From contig NZ_JALLGW010000001.1 in assembly GCF_023074835.1 (NCBI RefSeq), positions 2,542,001 through 2,606,000 on the forward strand: a stretch of DNA of 64,000 bases. The letters are read 5' to 3'. Position numbers and translations under genes: made by a program. Under the pieces are notes generated by a model that saw only the letters and a list, made by a program, of their open reading frames with translations, did no database searches and was not told the origin of the DNA. Positions 54,103 through 62,848 of this stretch are shown here, one piece after another (position 1 is the stretch's first letter; each line of letters starts with the position of its first letter). The DNA is from Halomarina salina. Lineage in GTDB: Archaea; Halobacteriota; Halobacteria; Halobacteriales; Haloarculaceae.

Positions 54103-54206
54103 GGCCCCAGTAACCGAGTAGACGGTCGCTCACGGGTTGCGAGCGAGCGACCGGCGGGGTCCAGCGTGGGACCGCCGATCGACGGCGTTCACGCGCACTA
54201 GGGGCC
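54103..54206 (+). ncRNA. Candidate structured leader RNA upstream of RNase J
   Basis: Outer stem: GGCCCC-AGT (54103-54111) pairs ACT and GGGGCC (54197-54206, one bulged A). Inside: CGGTCGCTC (54123-54131) pairs perfectly with GAGCGACCG (54145-54153); next GCGGGGTCC (54154-54162) with GGACCGC (54169-54175); then a small GCG-TTCA-CGC hairpin near 54186-54195. A last hairpin, GACTC-CTCG-GAGTC (54270-54283), ends seven bases before the ATG. Whether it is transcribed as a leader is uncertain: the TATA-like site may place the start inside the outer stem. Confidence 0.45.
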
Positions 54207-54289
54207 GCGCAGGATGCAGTCTCCAGCGGTCCGTTCCCGCCGGTCGGTCGCGTCGTCGCGCCGTCGGGCGACTCCTCGGAGTCAACACT

Positions 54290-55642
54290 ATGGAAGTCGA
54301 AATCGCAACGATTGGCGGATACGAAGAGGTCGGCCGACAGATGACGGCCGTTCGTGCCGGGGACGACGTGGTCGTCTTCGACATGGGGCTCAACCTCTCG
54401 CAGGTACTGATTCACGACAACGTCGAGACCGAGCGGATGCACTCGCTCGACCTCATCGACATGGGCGCGATTCCGGACGACCGCGTCATGTCCGACCTCG
54501 AGGGCGACGTGAAGGCCATCGTGCCCACGCACGGTCACCTCGACCACATCGGGGCCATCTCGAAACTGGCGCACCGCTACGACGCCCCCGTCGTCGCGAC
54601 GCCGTTCACCATCGAACTGGTCAAGCAGCAGATCAACTCGGAGGAGAAGTTCGGCGTCGAGAACGACCTCGTGAAGATGAGCGCGGGCGAGACGATGTCC
54701 ATCGGCGACTCGGGCAACGTCGAACTGGAGTTCGTCCACGTCACTCACTCCATCATCGACGCGATCAACCCGGTCCTGCACACGCCCGAGGGCGCGGTCG
54801 TCTACGGCCTCGACAAGCGCATGGACCACTCGCCGGTCATCGAGGACCCCATCGACATGAAGCGGTTCCGCGAGATCGGCCGCGAGGGCAACGGCGTCCT
54901 CGCGTACATCGAGGACTGTACGAACGCGGGTCGGAAGGGCCGCACGCCATCCGAGAGCGTCGCCCGACGCCACCTCGAGGACGTGATGACCTCCGTCGAG
55001 GACTGGGACGGCGGCATCGTCGCCACGACGTTCAGTTCCCACATCTCGCGGGTCACGTCGCTCGTCGAGTTCGCGAAGGACATCGGTCGTCAGCCAGTGT
55101 TGCTGGGCCGGTCGATGGAGAAGTACTCGGGGACCGCCGAGCGCCTCGGCTTCGTGGACTTCCCGGACGACGTCGGGATGTACGGTCACCGCAAGAGCGT
55201 CGACCGGACGTTCAAGCGCATCATGAACGAGGGCAAGGAGAACTTCCTGCCCATCGTGACCGGCCACCAGGGCGAGCCACGGGCGATGCTCACCCGGATG
55301 GGCCGCGGCGAGACGCCGTACCAGCTCGAAGACGGTGACAAGGTCATCTTCTCGGCGCGGGTCATCCCGGAGCCGACGAACGAGGGCCAGCGCTACCAGT
55401 CCGAGAAGCTCCTGAAGATGCAGGGCGCTCGCATCTACGACGACATCCACGTCTCCGGCCACCTCCGCGAGGAGGGCCACTACACGATGCTGCAGGCACT
55501 CCAGCCACAGCACGTCATCCCGGCCCACCAGGACATGAAAGGGTTCGCGCCGTACACGAAGCTCGCGTCCTCGCAGGGTTACACCCTCGGACGTGACCTG
55601 CACGTGACGCGCAACGGGAACATGATCCAGCTGACGGAATGA
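54290..55642 (+). CDS. rnj: Ribonuclease J, metallo-beta-lactamase/beta-CASP family
   Basis: A 450-residue RNase J. The metal motif [10 protein letters not shown] is at about 80-89; [10 protein letters not shown] precedes it; beta-CASP motifs ([32 protein letters not shown] near 382) follow, and [11 protein letters not shown] closes the active site. It acts as 5'-3' exonuclease on RNA, the archaeal RNA-decay enzyme. ATG at 54290 precedes [16 protein letters not shown]. Coupled by ATGA to the prenyl synthase gene. A structured leader may regulate it. Confidence 0.93.
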   Translation: MEVEIATIGGYEEVGRQMTAVRAGDDVVVFDMGLNLSQVLIHDNVETERMHSLDLIDMGAIPDDRVMSDLEGDVKAIVPTHGHLDHIGAISKLAHRYDAPVVATPFTIELVKQQINSEEKFGVENDLVKMSAGETMSIGDSGNVELEFVHVTHSIIDAINPVLHTPEGAVVYGLDKRMDHSPVIEDPIDMKRFREIGREGNGVLAYIEDCTNAGRKGRTPSESVARRHLEDVMTSVEDWDGGIVATTFSSHISRVTSLVEFAKDIGRQPVLLGRSMEKYSGTAERLGFVDFPDDVGMYGHRKSVDRTFKRIMNEGKENFLPIVTGHQGEPRAMLTRMGRGETPYQLEDGDKVIFSARVIPEPTNEGQRYQSEKLLKMQGARIYDDIHVSGHLREEGHYTMLQALQPQHVIPAHQDMKGFAPYTKLASSQGYTLGRDLHVTRNGNMIQLTE

Positions 55643-56667
55643 GCAACGACGCCGACCGGGTCGAACAGGCCGTCCAGGAACGCCGCGACCTGGTGAACGA
55701 CGCCATCGCGGACATGCTGCCCATCCAGCGGCCAGAACGGCTGTACGAGGCGTCCCGGTACCTGCTGGACGCGGGCGGCAAGCGACTACGCCCGGCGGTG
55801 TTGCTACTGGCAGCGGAGGCCATCGAGGGCGTCGAGCCGTTCGCCGAGGACTATCGGTCGTTCGGCGACGAGGATATCGACGTGATGGCCGCGGCGGTCA
55901 GCATCGAGACCATCCAGTCGTTCACGCTCATCCACGACGACATCATGGACGACGACGACGTCCGTCGGGGCGTCCCCGCCGTCCACCGCGAGTACGACCT
56001 CGAGACCGCTATCCTGGCCGGTGACACGCTGTACTCGAAGGCGTTCGAGTGCATGCTCGACACCGGCGCGCCTGCCGACCGAACGGTCCGTGCACTCGAC
56101 GAACTGGCGACGACCTGCACCCGCATCTGTGAGGGGCAGGCGCTCGACGTGGAGTTCGAGGGTCGCGAGTCGGTGGCACCGGACGAGTACATCGAGATGG
56201 TCGAGTACAAGACCGCCGTGCTGTACGCGGCGGCCGCGTCCATCCCGGCCATCGTCCTCGGTGCCGACGACGAGGTGGTGGAGGCGCTCTGTGGCTACGG
56301 ACTCGACGTGGGTCGCGGGTTCCAGATTCAGGACGACCTGCTCGACCTGACGACGCCCAGCGACACCCTCGGGAAGCAGCGTGGCTCGGACCTCATCGAG
56401 GGCAAGCGGACCATCATCTCGCTGCACGCCCGTGAACACGGCGTCAACGTCGACACGCTAGTCCCGCACGAACGGGACGCGGTCACCGAGGACGATATCG
56501 ACGCGGCACTCGACGAACTCGACGCGGCCGGGAGCATCGAGTACGCCCGCGAGATGGCACAGGAGTACGTCGACCGCGGGAAGAACCGTCTCGAGATTCT
56601 CCCCGACGGGGAGGCTCGCCGGACGCTCGAAGCCATCGCCGACTACCTGGTCGAGCGCGAGTACTGA
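55639..56667 (+). CDS. idsA: Geranylgeranyl-type polyprenyl diphosphate synthase
   Basis: A 342-residue trans-prenyl synthase. [12 protein letters not shown] starts at Asp100; SARM DDLLD lies near 233; Gly-Lys-Arg (GGKRLRP, 47-53) binds diphosphate. Phe95, five residues before the FARM, is the archaeal GGPP-length determinant. It makes C20 diphosphate for archaeal lipids and carotenoids. Start overlaps the RNase J stop; the RNase J-idsA pairing is seen in haloarchaea. Confidence 0.93.
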   Translation: MSNDADRVEQAVQERRDLVNDAIADMLPIQRPERLYEASRYLLDAGGKRLRPAVLLLAAEAIEGVEPFAEDYRSFGDEDIDVMAAAVSIETIQSFTLIHDDIMDDDDVRRGVPAVHREYDLETAILAGDTLYSKAFECMLDTGAPADRTVRALDELATTCTRICEGQALDVEFEGRESVAPDEYIEMVEYKTAVLYAAAASIPAIVLGADDEVVEALCGYGLDVGRGFQIQDDLLDLTTPSDTLGKQRGSDLIEGKRTIISLHAREHGVNVDTLVPHERDAVTEDDIDAALDELDAAGSIEYAREMAQEYVDRGKNRLEILPDGEARRTLEAIADYLVEREY

Positions 56668-56752
56668 CAGCGCGACGAGCGGCGGTATGCCGAAGCTGGG
56701 GCCGTTTCCGCGGCGTCAACTGTTTTCACGCCTCGCCGTGTCGGCCTCGACG

Positions 56753-57055
56753 ATGACAGAACGTGTCGAATGGGAGTACGAGACGTTACGTGCTCCCCGC
56801 GGGGCGACGAAGCACGAGACCAGCGACCCGAAGGACGAACTGAACGACCTCGGCGCGGACGGGTGGGAACTGGTCGGGACCGCGTCGTACTCCGGTGGTG
56901 GGACGAAGTACTACCTGCTGAAGCGACCACGCGACTCGGATGCGACCGGGAGTCGAGATGGGGCCGGTGCGCGGGATGCGGCCGGTGCGCGGGATGCGGC
57001 CGACGACGGCGATGTAGCCGGGAAGACGGATGCAACCGGTGACGTCGATGGGTGA
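56753..57055 (+). CDS. DUF4177-like small protein with repetitive tail (100 aa)
   Basis: The first 60 residues (VEWEYETLRA...ELNDLGADGWELVGTASYSGGGTKYYLLKR) fit DUF4177, a small beta domain. The tail (GAGARDAAGARDAADDGDVAG) comes from an 18-bp tandem repeat (GATGCGGCCGGTGCGCGG; units at 56957, 56975, 56993). It overlaps the next gene by eight bases. Role unknown. Confidence 0.7.
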   Translation: MTERVEWEYETLRAPRGATKHETSDPKDELNDLGADGWELVGTASYSGGGTKYYLLKRPRDSDATGSRDGAGARDAAGARDAADDGDVAGKTDATGDVDG

Positions 57056-58079
57056 CATCTCGGTCAGCGAGCAGGACGACATCAGCACCGAGAACACGAT
57101 GCGGGCGCGGGCCGGGGAGAGCCGCATCAAACTGTGGGTGCTCCTGGGCGCGAACCGGCTCTTCATCACGGCGGTGCTCTCTGCGGTCATCTTCGTCGGG
57201 TTCATCCTCGTCAGCGTGACGCTGTCTCCCCCGTTCCGCGTCCGCGTCGTCCAGGGCGACGTGCTCGGGACGATGTTCTCGACGATGACCAGCGCGCTCG
57301 TCACGGGCGTCACGCTGGTCGTCTCCATCAACCAGCTCGTCATCTCACAGGAGAACGGACCGCTGGGCGACCAGCACAGTCGGATGAGCAACACGCTCGA
57401 CTTCCGCCAGTACGCGAGCGAACTCATCGGGACGGCGACGCCCGCCGACCCCTCGGCGTTCCTGGCGACTATCGTCGAGGCGTCAGAGGACCGCGCCGAG
57501 CGGTTACGCGAGTCCGTCGACGGCAACGACAACGACCAGTTCGTCGACGAGGTGAACGAGTTCGTCGAGAGCCTCACCGGAAACGCCGACACCGTCCAGG
57601 AACGACTCGACGGAGCGGCGTTCGGGACGTTCGACGTGCTGTTCGCCGCGCTCGACTACAACTACTCGTACAAGGTGTTCCAGGTCGAGCGCCTCCGAGA
57701 GCTGTACGGCGACGACATCGGTGACGAGACGAGCGAGGTGCTGGACGAACTCCACACTTCGCTCGTGATGTTCGGGCCCGCACGCGAGCACATCAAGACG
57801 CTGTACTTCCAGTGGGCGCTGACCAGCCTCTCACAGATGATCGTCTACGCCGCCATTCCCGCGCTGCTCGTCTCGGGGTCCATGCTCGCGCTCGTGGACG
57901 CGACGACGTTCACCGGGACGACGTTCGGTATCAGCGACGTCCTCTGGGTGACCGCGGGCGCGTTCACCGTGACGCTGGTCCCGTTCTTCCTGTTCGTCTC
58001 CTACGTGATGCGCGTGGCGACGGTGGCGAAACGGACGCTCGCCATCGGCCCGCTCATCCTCCGGGACTCACAGCGCTGA
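57048..58079 (+). CDS. Conserved haloarchaeal multi-pass membrane protein (343 aa)
   Basis: Starts MGDISVSEQDDISTENTM; helices lie about residues 41-66 (NRLFITAVLSAVIFVGFILV), 84-105, 255-285 and 295-325. Between helices 2 and 3 is a soluble, acidic domain with NDNDQFVDEVNEFVESLTG. The C-terminus has RVATVAKRTLAIGPLILRD. I do not know the family; no transport motif. It overlaps the DUF4177 gene by eight bases, so the two are co-translated. Confidence 0.72.
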   Translation: MGDISVSEQDDISTENTMRARAGESRIKLWVLLGANRLFITAVLSAVIFVGFILVSVTLSPPFRVRVVQGDVLGTMFSTMTSALVTGVTLVVSINQLVISQENGPLGDQHSRMSNTLDFRQYASELIGTATPADPSAFLATIVEASEDRAERLRESVDGNDNDQFVDEVNEFVESLTGNADTVQERLDGAAFGTFDVLFAALDYNYSYKVFQVERLRELYGDDIGDETSEVLDELHTSLVMFGPAREHIKTLYFQWALTSLSQMIVYAAIPALLVSGSMLALVDATTFTGTTFGISDVLWVTAGAFTVTLVPFFLFVSYVMRVATVAKRTLAIGPLILRDSQR

Positions 58080-58123
58080 GTGGAGGCGTCGGTATGGTAC
58101 CGGCTGACACCGGCCATCCGCAC

Positions 58124-59272
58124 TCAACGCTCTTCGACGGGGACCCACGACCGGTCCGTCTCGCCGACGTACCTCGACCGCGGCCGCACGATGCGGTTGT
58201 CCTCCAGTTGCTCCAGGCAGTGTGCCGTCCACCCGCCGACCCGCGAGACGCCGAACGTCGCCGCGAACAGCTCGCGGGGGACGCCGACCCCTCGCAGGAG
58301 GACCGCCGTGTAGAACTCGACGTTCGTCTCCAGCGAGCGTCCGGCCTTTCGCTCGGCGAGCACGTCGACGGCCGTCGACTCCACCTCCTTCGCGAGGTCG
58401 AAGAACGCCGACTCCTCGTCCGCGTAGAACTGCTCGGCCGCGGCCGAGAGCACCGCCGCTCGCGGGTCACGGACGCGGTAGACGCGGTGGCCGAAGCCCA
58501 TCAGTCGCTCGCCCGAGTCGAGGCGGTCGGTCAGCCACTCCTCCGGGTCTCCGTGGTCGGCGATGGCGTCGAGCATGTCGAGCACCGGTCCCGGTGCGCC
58601 GCCGTGGAGCGGCCCCTTGAGCGCACCGACCGCACCGGTCACCGCCGAGACGACGTCCGATTGCGTGGAGACGATGACTCTGGCGGTGAACGTCGAGGCG
58701 TTCAGCCCGTGGTCGACGACCGTACAGAGGTACGTCTCCAGCCCCCGGACCTGCTCGTCGGTCGGTTCCTCGCCGGTGAGCATGTAGAGGTAGTTCGCGG
58801 CGTGGCGCAGGTCGTCGCGGGGTTCGATCGGTTCCTCGCCGTTCGAGAGTCGCCAGTAGGTAGCTACGGCAGTGGGTAGCTGGGCGACGGCCACCATCGC
58901 GTCACGTTTCGGCTCTGGCTCGGCGTCCGAACCTCGCGCGAGGGTCGCACACGCGGCGCCGATACGCTCGGCGTCCATCGCGTCGTCGCCACGTTCGGCC
59001 GTCTCCCGGAGTGCGGCGAGTGTCCCCCCGGAGAGCTCCCGATGGGGCTGCAGGGAGGCCCGGAAGTCGTCGAGTTCCTCGCTCGTCGGGAGTCGGTCGT
59101 TCCAGAGCAGGTAGAGCGCCTCCTCGTAGGTCGCGTTGGAGGCGAGTTCCGCGAGCGGGAACCCCCCGATGACAAGTTCGCCCGCCTCGCCGTCGATGGT
59201 CGACAGTCGGGTCTCGGCGGCGAGGACGTGTTCCAGTCCGGGGTCGAACGTGAGGTCGGTGTCGTCTGCCAT
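58124..59272 (-). CDS. Citrate synthase family protein
   Basis: A 382-residue small-type citrate synthase. Active-site His in DHGLNASTFTARV (near 191) and GFGHRVYRVRDPRA (near 240); acyl-CoA loop GGAPGPVLDML. The catalytic Asp of the NVDFYSG motif is Glu here (TNVEFYTA), so activity on oxaloacetate should be tested; related forms with Glu exist in CitA-type proteins. It may make citrate or 2-methylcitrate. Start MADDTDLTF is favoured over MPAMADD. Confidence 0.85.
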   Translation of the reverse strand: MADDTDLTFDPGLEHVLAAETRLSTIDGEAGELVIGGFPLAELASNATYEEALYLLWNDRLPTSEELDDFRASLQPHRELSGGTLAALRETAERGDDAMDAERIGAACATLARGSDAEPEPKRDAMVAVAQLPTAVATYWRLSNGEEPIEPRDDLRHAANYLYMLTGEEPTDEQVRGLETYLCTVVDHGLNASTFTARVIVSTQSDVVSAVTGAVGALKGPLHGGAPGPVLDMLDAIADHGDPEEWLTDRLDSGERLMGFGHRVYRVRDPRAAVLSAAAEQFYADEESAFFDLAKEVESTAVDVLAERKAGRSLETNVEFYTAVLLRGVGVPRELFAATFGVSRVGGWTAHCLEQLEDNRIVRPRSRYVGETDRSWVPVEER

Positions 59273-59435
59273 CGCTGGCAAAAGTTGCCTGACCGACGAC
59301 TTAGCGACGCGGCTACCGGGCGTGCTGGCCGGGAGTTTCGACGAACTCCAGCCGATGGACGGGAGTTCGACGAAGTGGGCGCGAACTGTACGAGAGATGC
59401 GCGTGACGTACGAACGGTGGTAACTCGTGTCGCAG

Positions 59436-60881
59436 TCAGCCGCCGTTGTCGCCCGTCTCGACGCCCATCGCGTTGAACAGTTTCCGACGGACCGCCTCTT
59501 CGGTCAACTGGAGGAGCGTATCGCGGTTGTCCTCGCTCGTCTCGATGCCCGTGAAGATGCCGAGCGGTATCTCGACGGTGGCGTCCGTCGAGTGGCCGCG
59601 AGCCTCGCCGATGTCGCCGAACGCGTCTTCGAGGACCGCGCCGATGTTCATCCGGATGTCCTTCGAGCGGGCGGCGAGGTAGATGGTGTCCTCGGCGATG
59701 GCGAACACCGCCGTCGTCGTGATTCCCTCCAGGTTCAGGAGGTGCTGTGCGGCCTGTGCGAGTGCGTCCCGGTCACGGACGAAGCCGGCGTTCGAGACGA
59801 GGTGGCTGCCCTTGACCTCTCGGTTGCGGATGGCCTCCGCCAGCACGTCGAGCGTCTCGGCGCTCATCGACGGCGACTCGACCTGTTCGAGCGTGTCGTG
59901 GTTGACGAACGGGTAGAGGTACGCCGCCGCGGTGAGGTCGGCGGGCGTGGTGTCGCGCTTGAAGTCGAGCGTCTCGGCGCGGATACCGTACAGCAGTGCC
60001 GTCGCGACCTGTTCGGACAGGGAGATATCGAACTCCTGGATGTACTTCGTCAGGATGGTCGAGGTGGCGGCGATGGAGGGGCGGACGTCCGAGAACGTCG
60101 CGTCGTACTCCACGTCGGGTTCGGCGTGGTCGATGTAGACCCCGACCGAGCGGTTGTCGAGTGGGTCGGCCGCCTGCGAGTGGTCGACCAGCGCCAGCGT
60201 GTCGTAGTCGGCGAGGTCGACCTCCGACCGGGAGAGCAGGTCGATACCGAGCAGGTTGACGAACGCCCGGTTCTCCTGGAGACCGATTTCGCCCTCGTAG
60301 ACGATGTCGGCCTCGACGTCGCGGGCGGCCGCGATGGCCTGTAACGCGACGGCGCTCGCGATGGAGTCCGGGTCGGGACCCGGCGAGGTGAGGATGGCCA
60401 GTCGCCCGTCCGTCCCGTCGAGGACCTCGGCGAGTTGCCCCGCCTTGTACTCCAGTTCGCCGGTCTCCAGTGCTCTGAGCGCGGAGTCGGCGATGACTGC
60501 GGAGGGGTTGATGACGACGTCCGCACCGCTCTCGGAGAGGTCGTCGGCGGAGACCGGGTCCGAGGCACGGGCGACGACGAACTGGTCGCCCCCTCGGGAG
60601 CGGAGGTTCTCGACGGCCGCCTCGTTGGCCTCCTCGTCCGAGGAGAGGATGAGGACGACGTCACGGTCGGCGATGGTCTCCGCCACGCTCGCCTCGCGGA
60701 TGTCCGCCGTGCGGGCGTCCATATCCTGGTCTCGGAGCGCTTCGACGCGGCCCTCGTCCATGTCGAGGATGAGGACGTCCTTCCCTTCCGCGTCGAGTTC
60801 CTCCGCGACGGCGTGCCCGACGCTGCCACACCCTAATATAGCGTAGGTGGACATCGACGCCATCGTGATGGCGGTACTCAT
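59436..60881 (-). CDS. TrkA-N plus DHH/DHHA1 phosphoesterase-like protein
   Basis: A 481-residue protein. Residues 12-130 are a TrkA-N Rossmann domain (YAILGCGSVGHAVAEEL). Next comes a DHH phosphoesterase domain with SPGPDPDSIASAVAL (about 165-180), ALVDHSQAAD and VYIDHAEPD, then a DHHA1-like end (IGAVLEDAFGDIGEARGHSTDATVEIP). The architecture is a haloarchaeal relative of GdpP/NrnA-like proteins, perhaps a nucleotide-sensing hydrolase. The ATG at 60881 sits ~27 bases from a TATA-like AAGTACT; a later ATG (60854) is also possible. Confidence 0.85.
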   Translation of the reverse strand: MSTAITMASMSTYAILGCGSVGHAVAEELDAEGKDVLILDMDEGRVEALRDQDMDARTADIREASVAETIADRDVVLILSSDEEANEAAVENLRSRGGDQFVVARASDPVSADDLSESGADVVINPSAVIADSALRALETGELEYKAGQLAEVLDGTDGRLAILTSPGPDPDSIASAVALQAIAAARDVEADIVYEGEIGLQENRAFVNLLGIDLLSRSEVDLADYDTLALVDHSQAADPLDNRSVGVYIDHAEPDVEYDATFSDVRPSIAATSTILTKYIQEFDISLSEQVATALLYGIRAETLDFKRDTTPADLTAAAYLYPFVNHDTLEQVESPSMSAETLDVLAEAIRNREVKGSHLVSNAGFVRDRDALAQAAQHLLNLEGITTTAVFAIAEDTIYLAARSKDIRMNIGAVLEDAFGDIGEARGHSTDATVEIPLGIFTGIETSEDNRDTLLQLTEEAVRRKLFNAMGVETGDNGG

Positions 60882-61177
60882 GATATCCTACTTCTGACGG
60901 CGTAGTACTTGAAACCCCCCACTTGACAGTCTCAGAGCTACGTCTACGCGGGCGAAAAGCGGCAGACAGGAGCGTGGTCACCCCACGCCTGCCGTCCGGG
61001 AGCGGTTTCCCAGCCGGGACCCCACGGTTGGTGGACGACGGCCCACGGCGCCCACCGACCTCGCTCCCGTGAGAGGGGATTCGTCGGTGTCCAGAAAGTG
61101 TTTGTGGCCGGTTCACAACCGCCTCGGAGTCCCCGAACAGAAACCTATATGAATCGAACGACCGCACCTGTATTCGA
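60882..61177. other. Intergenic region between the DHH gene and tRNA-Lys
   Basis: GC-rich, with a clear hairpin GCGTGG-TCACC-CCACGC near 60982-60998 and the tRNA promoter at the right end (61143-61152). No protein frame with family features. It could hold a small RNA but nothing specific is supported. Confidence 0.45.
61143..61152 (+). promoter_or_regulatory. TATA element of tRNA-Lys
   Basis: AACCTATATGAAT lies 26-35 bases before the tRNA 5' end at 61178, the right place for its promoter. Confidence 0.6.
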
Positions 61178-61251
61178 GGGCTGATAGCTCAGCCAGGCAG
61201 AGCATCTGGCTCTTAACCAGACGGCCGAGGGTTCAAATCCCTCTCAGCCCG
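61178..61251 (+). tRNA. tRNA-Lys (anticodon CUU)
   Basis: 74 nt. Acceptor GGGCUGA/UCAGCCC pairs fully; anticodon stem UCUGG/CCAGA encloses CUCUUAA (anticodon CUU); T-arm GAGGGUUCAAAUCCCUC. The discriminator is G. Its 3' end is duplicated downstream (61331-61354). Confidence 0.96.
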
Positions 61252-61254
61252 TTT
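61231..61254 (+). repeat. Attachment-site-like direct repeat, copy 1 (tRNA-Lys 3' end)
   Basis: GTTCAAATCCCTCTCAGCCCGTTT, covering the T-loop to just past the tRNA end, recurs exactly 100 bases later at 61331-61354. Such duplications of tRNA 3' ends are the footprint of integrase-mediated insertion. Confidence 0.75.
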
Positions 61255-61330
61255 CTGCTCCGAGTGCTTGCACGAGGAGTGAAACGGCCGTGGATTTGAA
61301 CTAAAGAGCGAACGGTAGTGAGCGACTGGA

Positions 61331-61354
61331 GTTCAAATCCCTCTCAGCCCGTTT
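61331..61354 (+). repeat. Attachment-site-like direct repeat, copy 2
   Basis: Identical over 24 bases to 61231-61254. Between the copies, GGATTTGAAC at 61292-61301 is an inverted copy of the T-loop core GTTCAAATCC. Only 76 bases lie between the repeats, so the original element must have been replaced, deleted, or the island lies to the right. Confidence 0.75.
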
Positions 61355-61504
61355 TCCTGCGTCGTCGAACGCAGAGCGTTCCGACTGCCAGCCGAATCGC
61401 GTTGGATTCGGCGAGAACGCTCGTGACGAACGAAGCGGTCGTGAAGATTTCTGGCGTGATATCGTCGCAACCCGGCCCATCGGGTATGAAGTTCCGTCGT
61501 GCTC

Positions 61505-62326
61505 CTATCGAGGCTTCTCCGCCTCGATTGTCGCCGACACGATGTACTCACTCAGGTCTCTCGTCTCGTCCCACGTCCGGATGAACGACTCGCTCTCTCC
61601 CTTCGGTGAGACGTCGACCGTTTCGAAACCGGCCGCCGCGAGCAATCGCGCCACCTCGTCGACCGTCTCCGCCCCGGAGACACACGCTGCGAGTGCGTCC
61701 GAGTCGTCGAGGACGTCGTCCGGGAACGGTGCCGTTCGCACGATGTCGGAGATAGTCAACCGGCCGCCCGGGCGAAGCACACGGTAGGCCTCCTCGAAGA
61801 CCCCTCGCTTGTCCGGCGAGAGGTTGACGACGCAGTTCGAGATGACGACGTCGACCGTCTCGTCTGCGACGGGCAGGTGCTCGATCTCTCCGAGACGGAA
61901 CTCGACGTTGTCGGACCCGTTTCGTGCCGCGTTGGCGCGCGCTTTCTCGACCATCTCCGGCGTCATGTCGACACCGAGGACCCGTCCGGACGGGCCGACC
62001 GCCTGCGCAGCGAGGAAGCAGTTGAACCCGGCACCCGACCCGAGGTCGAGGACCGCCTCGCCCGCTTCGAGACCTGCGATTGCCGTCGGGTTCCCACATC
62101 CCAGACCCAGGTTCGCTCCCTCGGCGACCGTCTCCAGTTCCGCGTCGTCGTAGCCCAGCTCTCGGGTCCGAGCGTCGAGGCCGTCCGAGCCGCACCCACA
62201 GCCGTCGCCCGCACAGCACCCCTCGTTCGTGGACCGAGTCGCGATGTCGGCGTACCGCTCCCGGACGGCGCTCCGCTGTTCGGTCGCCGACCGGGTTGCT
62301 CGTCGCTCGTCACTCACTCCCATCAC
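61505..62326 (-). CDS. arsM: Arsenite methyltransferase
   Basis: A 273-residue SAM-dependent methyltransferase of the ArsM type. SAM loop VLDLGSGAG (93-101); Cys77 in GCGNP, Cys165 in SNCVVNLSP and Cys215 in ACVSGAE are the arsenite-binding set, with the characteristic 50-residue Cys165-Cys215 spacing. A Cys-rich N-terminal segment (37-45, CC...CGC) may also bind As(III). It methylates As(III) to volatile or less toxic forms. Its start overlaps the arsR gene by 17 bases. Confidence 0.93.
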   Translation of the reverse strand: MMGVSDERRATRSATEQRSAVRERYADIATRSTNEGCCAGDGCGCGSDGLDARTRELGYDDAELETVAEGANLGLGCGNPTAIAGLEAGEAVLDLGSGAGFNCFLAAQAVGPSGRVLGVDMTPEMVEKARANAARNGSDNVEFRLGEIEHLPVADETVDVVISNCVVNLSPDKRGVFEEAYRVLRPGGRLTISDIVRTAPFPDDVLDDSDALAACVSGAETVDEVARLLAAAGFETVDVSPKGESESFIRTWDETRDLSEYIVSATIEAEKPR

Positions 62327-62672
62327 CCCGTAGGTCGTCGAGCGTGGCGAGCAGTGCCGTCGCGGATTCAGTGGCGCTGTAGTAGCGCCAGCGACCCTCT
62401 TTCCGCCGCGTCACGAGCCCTGCGCTGCGGAGACGGGACAGCGCCTGACTGACCGCTCCCTGACTCACGCCCAGTGCTGGTTGGAGTTGACAGACGCAGA
62501 CGCCGTCCTCGGCACCGGCGACGATGCGCAGCGCTTCGTACCGAGTGTCGTTGCCCAGCGCAGAGAGCAACTGCACGTCCGCGGCGAGCTGGTCGTCGTC
62601 GGGCGCTGCAGGTACAGAGCAGCACTCGACCGCCGATTCTGGGTCCGTCCGACCGCCGGTCTGGCGAGTCAT
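62310..62672 (-). CDS. arsR: ArsR family transcriptional regulator (with arsM)
   Basis: A 120-residue winged-helix repressor. The metalloid site ELCVC-like motif appears as VCVCQLQ in helix alpha-3 and a CC pair lies near residue 17-18. HTH: LGVSQGAVSQALSRLRSAGLV. It should repress the arsRM operon and its own gene until arsenite binds. Divergent from a second arsR across the control region 62676-62769. Confidence 0.92.
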   Translation of the reverse strand: MTRQTGGRTDPESAVECCSVPAAPDDDQLAADVQLLSALGNDTRYEALRIVAGAEDGVCVCQLQPALGVSQGAVSQALSRLRSAGLVTRRKEGRWRYYSATESATALLATLDDLRGDGSE

Positions 62673-62675
62673 TTT

Positions 62676-62769
62676 AGCTATCTCTAATATTAGTGTCTAC
62701 TCATATAGCCGTACCGGCAATCTCGGATCTGGTTGAGTGATACTTCAGCTATCTATCGGTCGAGCTATC
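62676..62769. promoter_or_regulatory. Divergent ars control region with repeated AGCTATC motif
   Basis: AGCTATCT occurs at 62676-62683 and 62747-62754, and AGCTATC at 62763-62769, all in the same orientation, between the two arsR genes. TAATATTA (62684-62692) sits beside the first copy. TATA-like TATATGA (minus strand, 62701-62708) and TAGTTTATG (about 62815) fit the two promoters. Candidate ArsR operators. Confidence 0.5.
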
Positions 62770-62848
62770 GGTACGAGACGTTACTCAGACTAACAGTAGT
62801 CGCAGAGAGCTAGCTAGTTTATGAGGTCGGAGCCAGAATAAATGAACA

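Larger units (their letters stand above)
53946..54289. other. Intergenic boundary: AT-rich promoter side and GC-rich RNase J leader
   Basis: The left 150 bases are AT-rich and hold the promoter of the exported-protein genes (53973-53980, minus strand). The right part from about 54090 is GC-rich, with a TATA-like CCCTTTTTACC (about 54080-54090) and a nest of inverted repeats (see 54103-54206). No credible protein frame is present; the open frame from 54137 in the RNase J frame is low-complexity Arg-rich and has no family match. Confidence 0.7.

Noticed and set aside
54137-54289. N-terminal extension of RNase J
   Set aside because: The extra residues are Arg-rich low-complexity and coincide with RNA hairpins; the family N-terminus begins at the ATG at 54290.
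56957-57010. Minisatellite with regulatory meaning
   Set aside because: The 18-bp units are in frame within the DUF4177-like coding region and only lengthen its tail.
60960-61080. RNase P or SRP RNA
   Set aside because: Only one convincing hairpin (GCGTGG/CCACGC); conserved core sequences of either RNA were not found.
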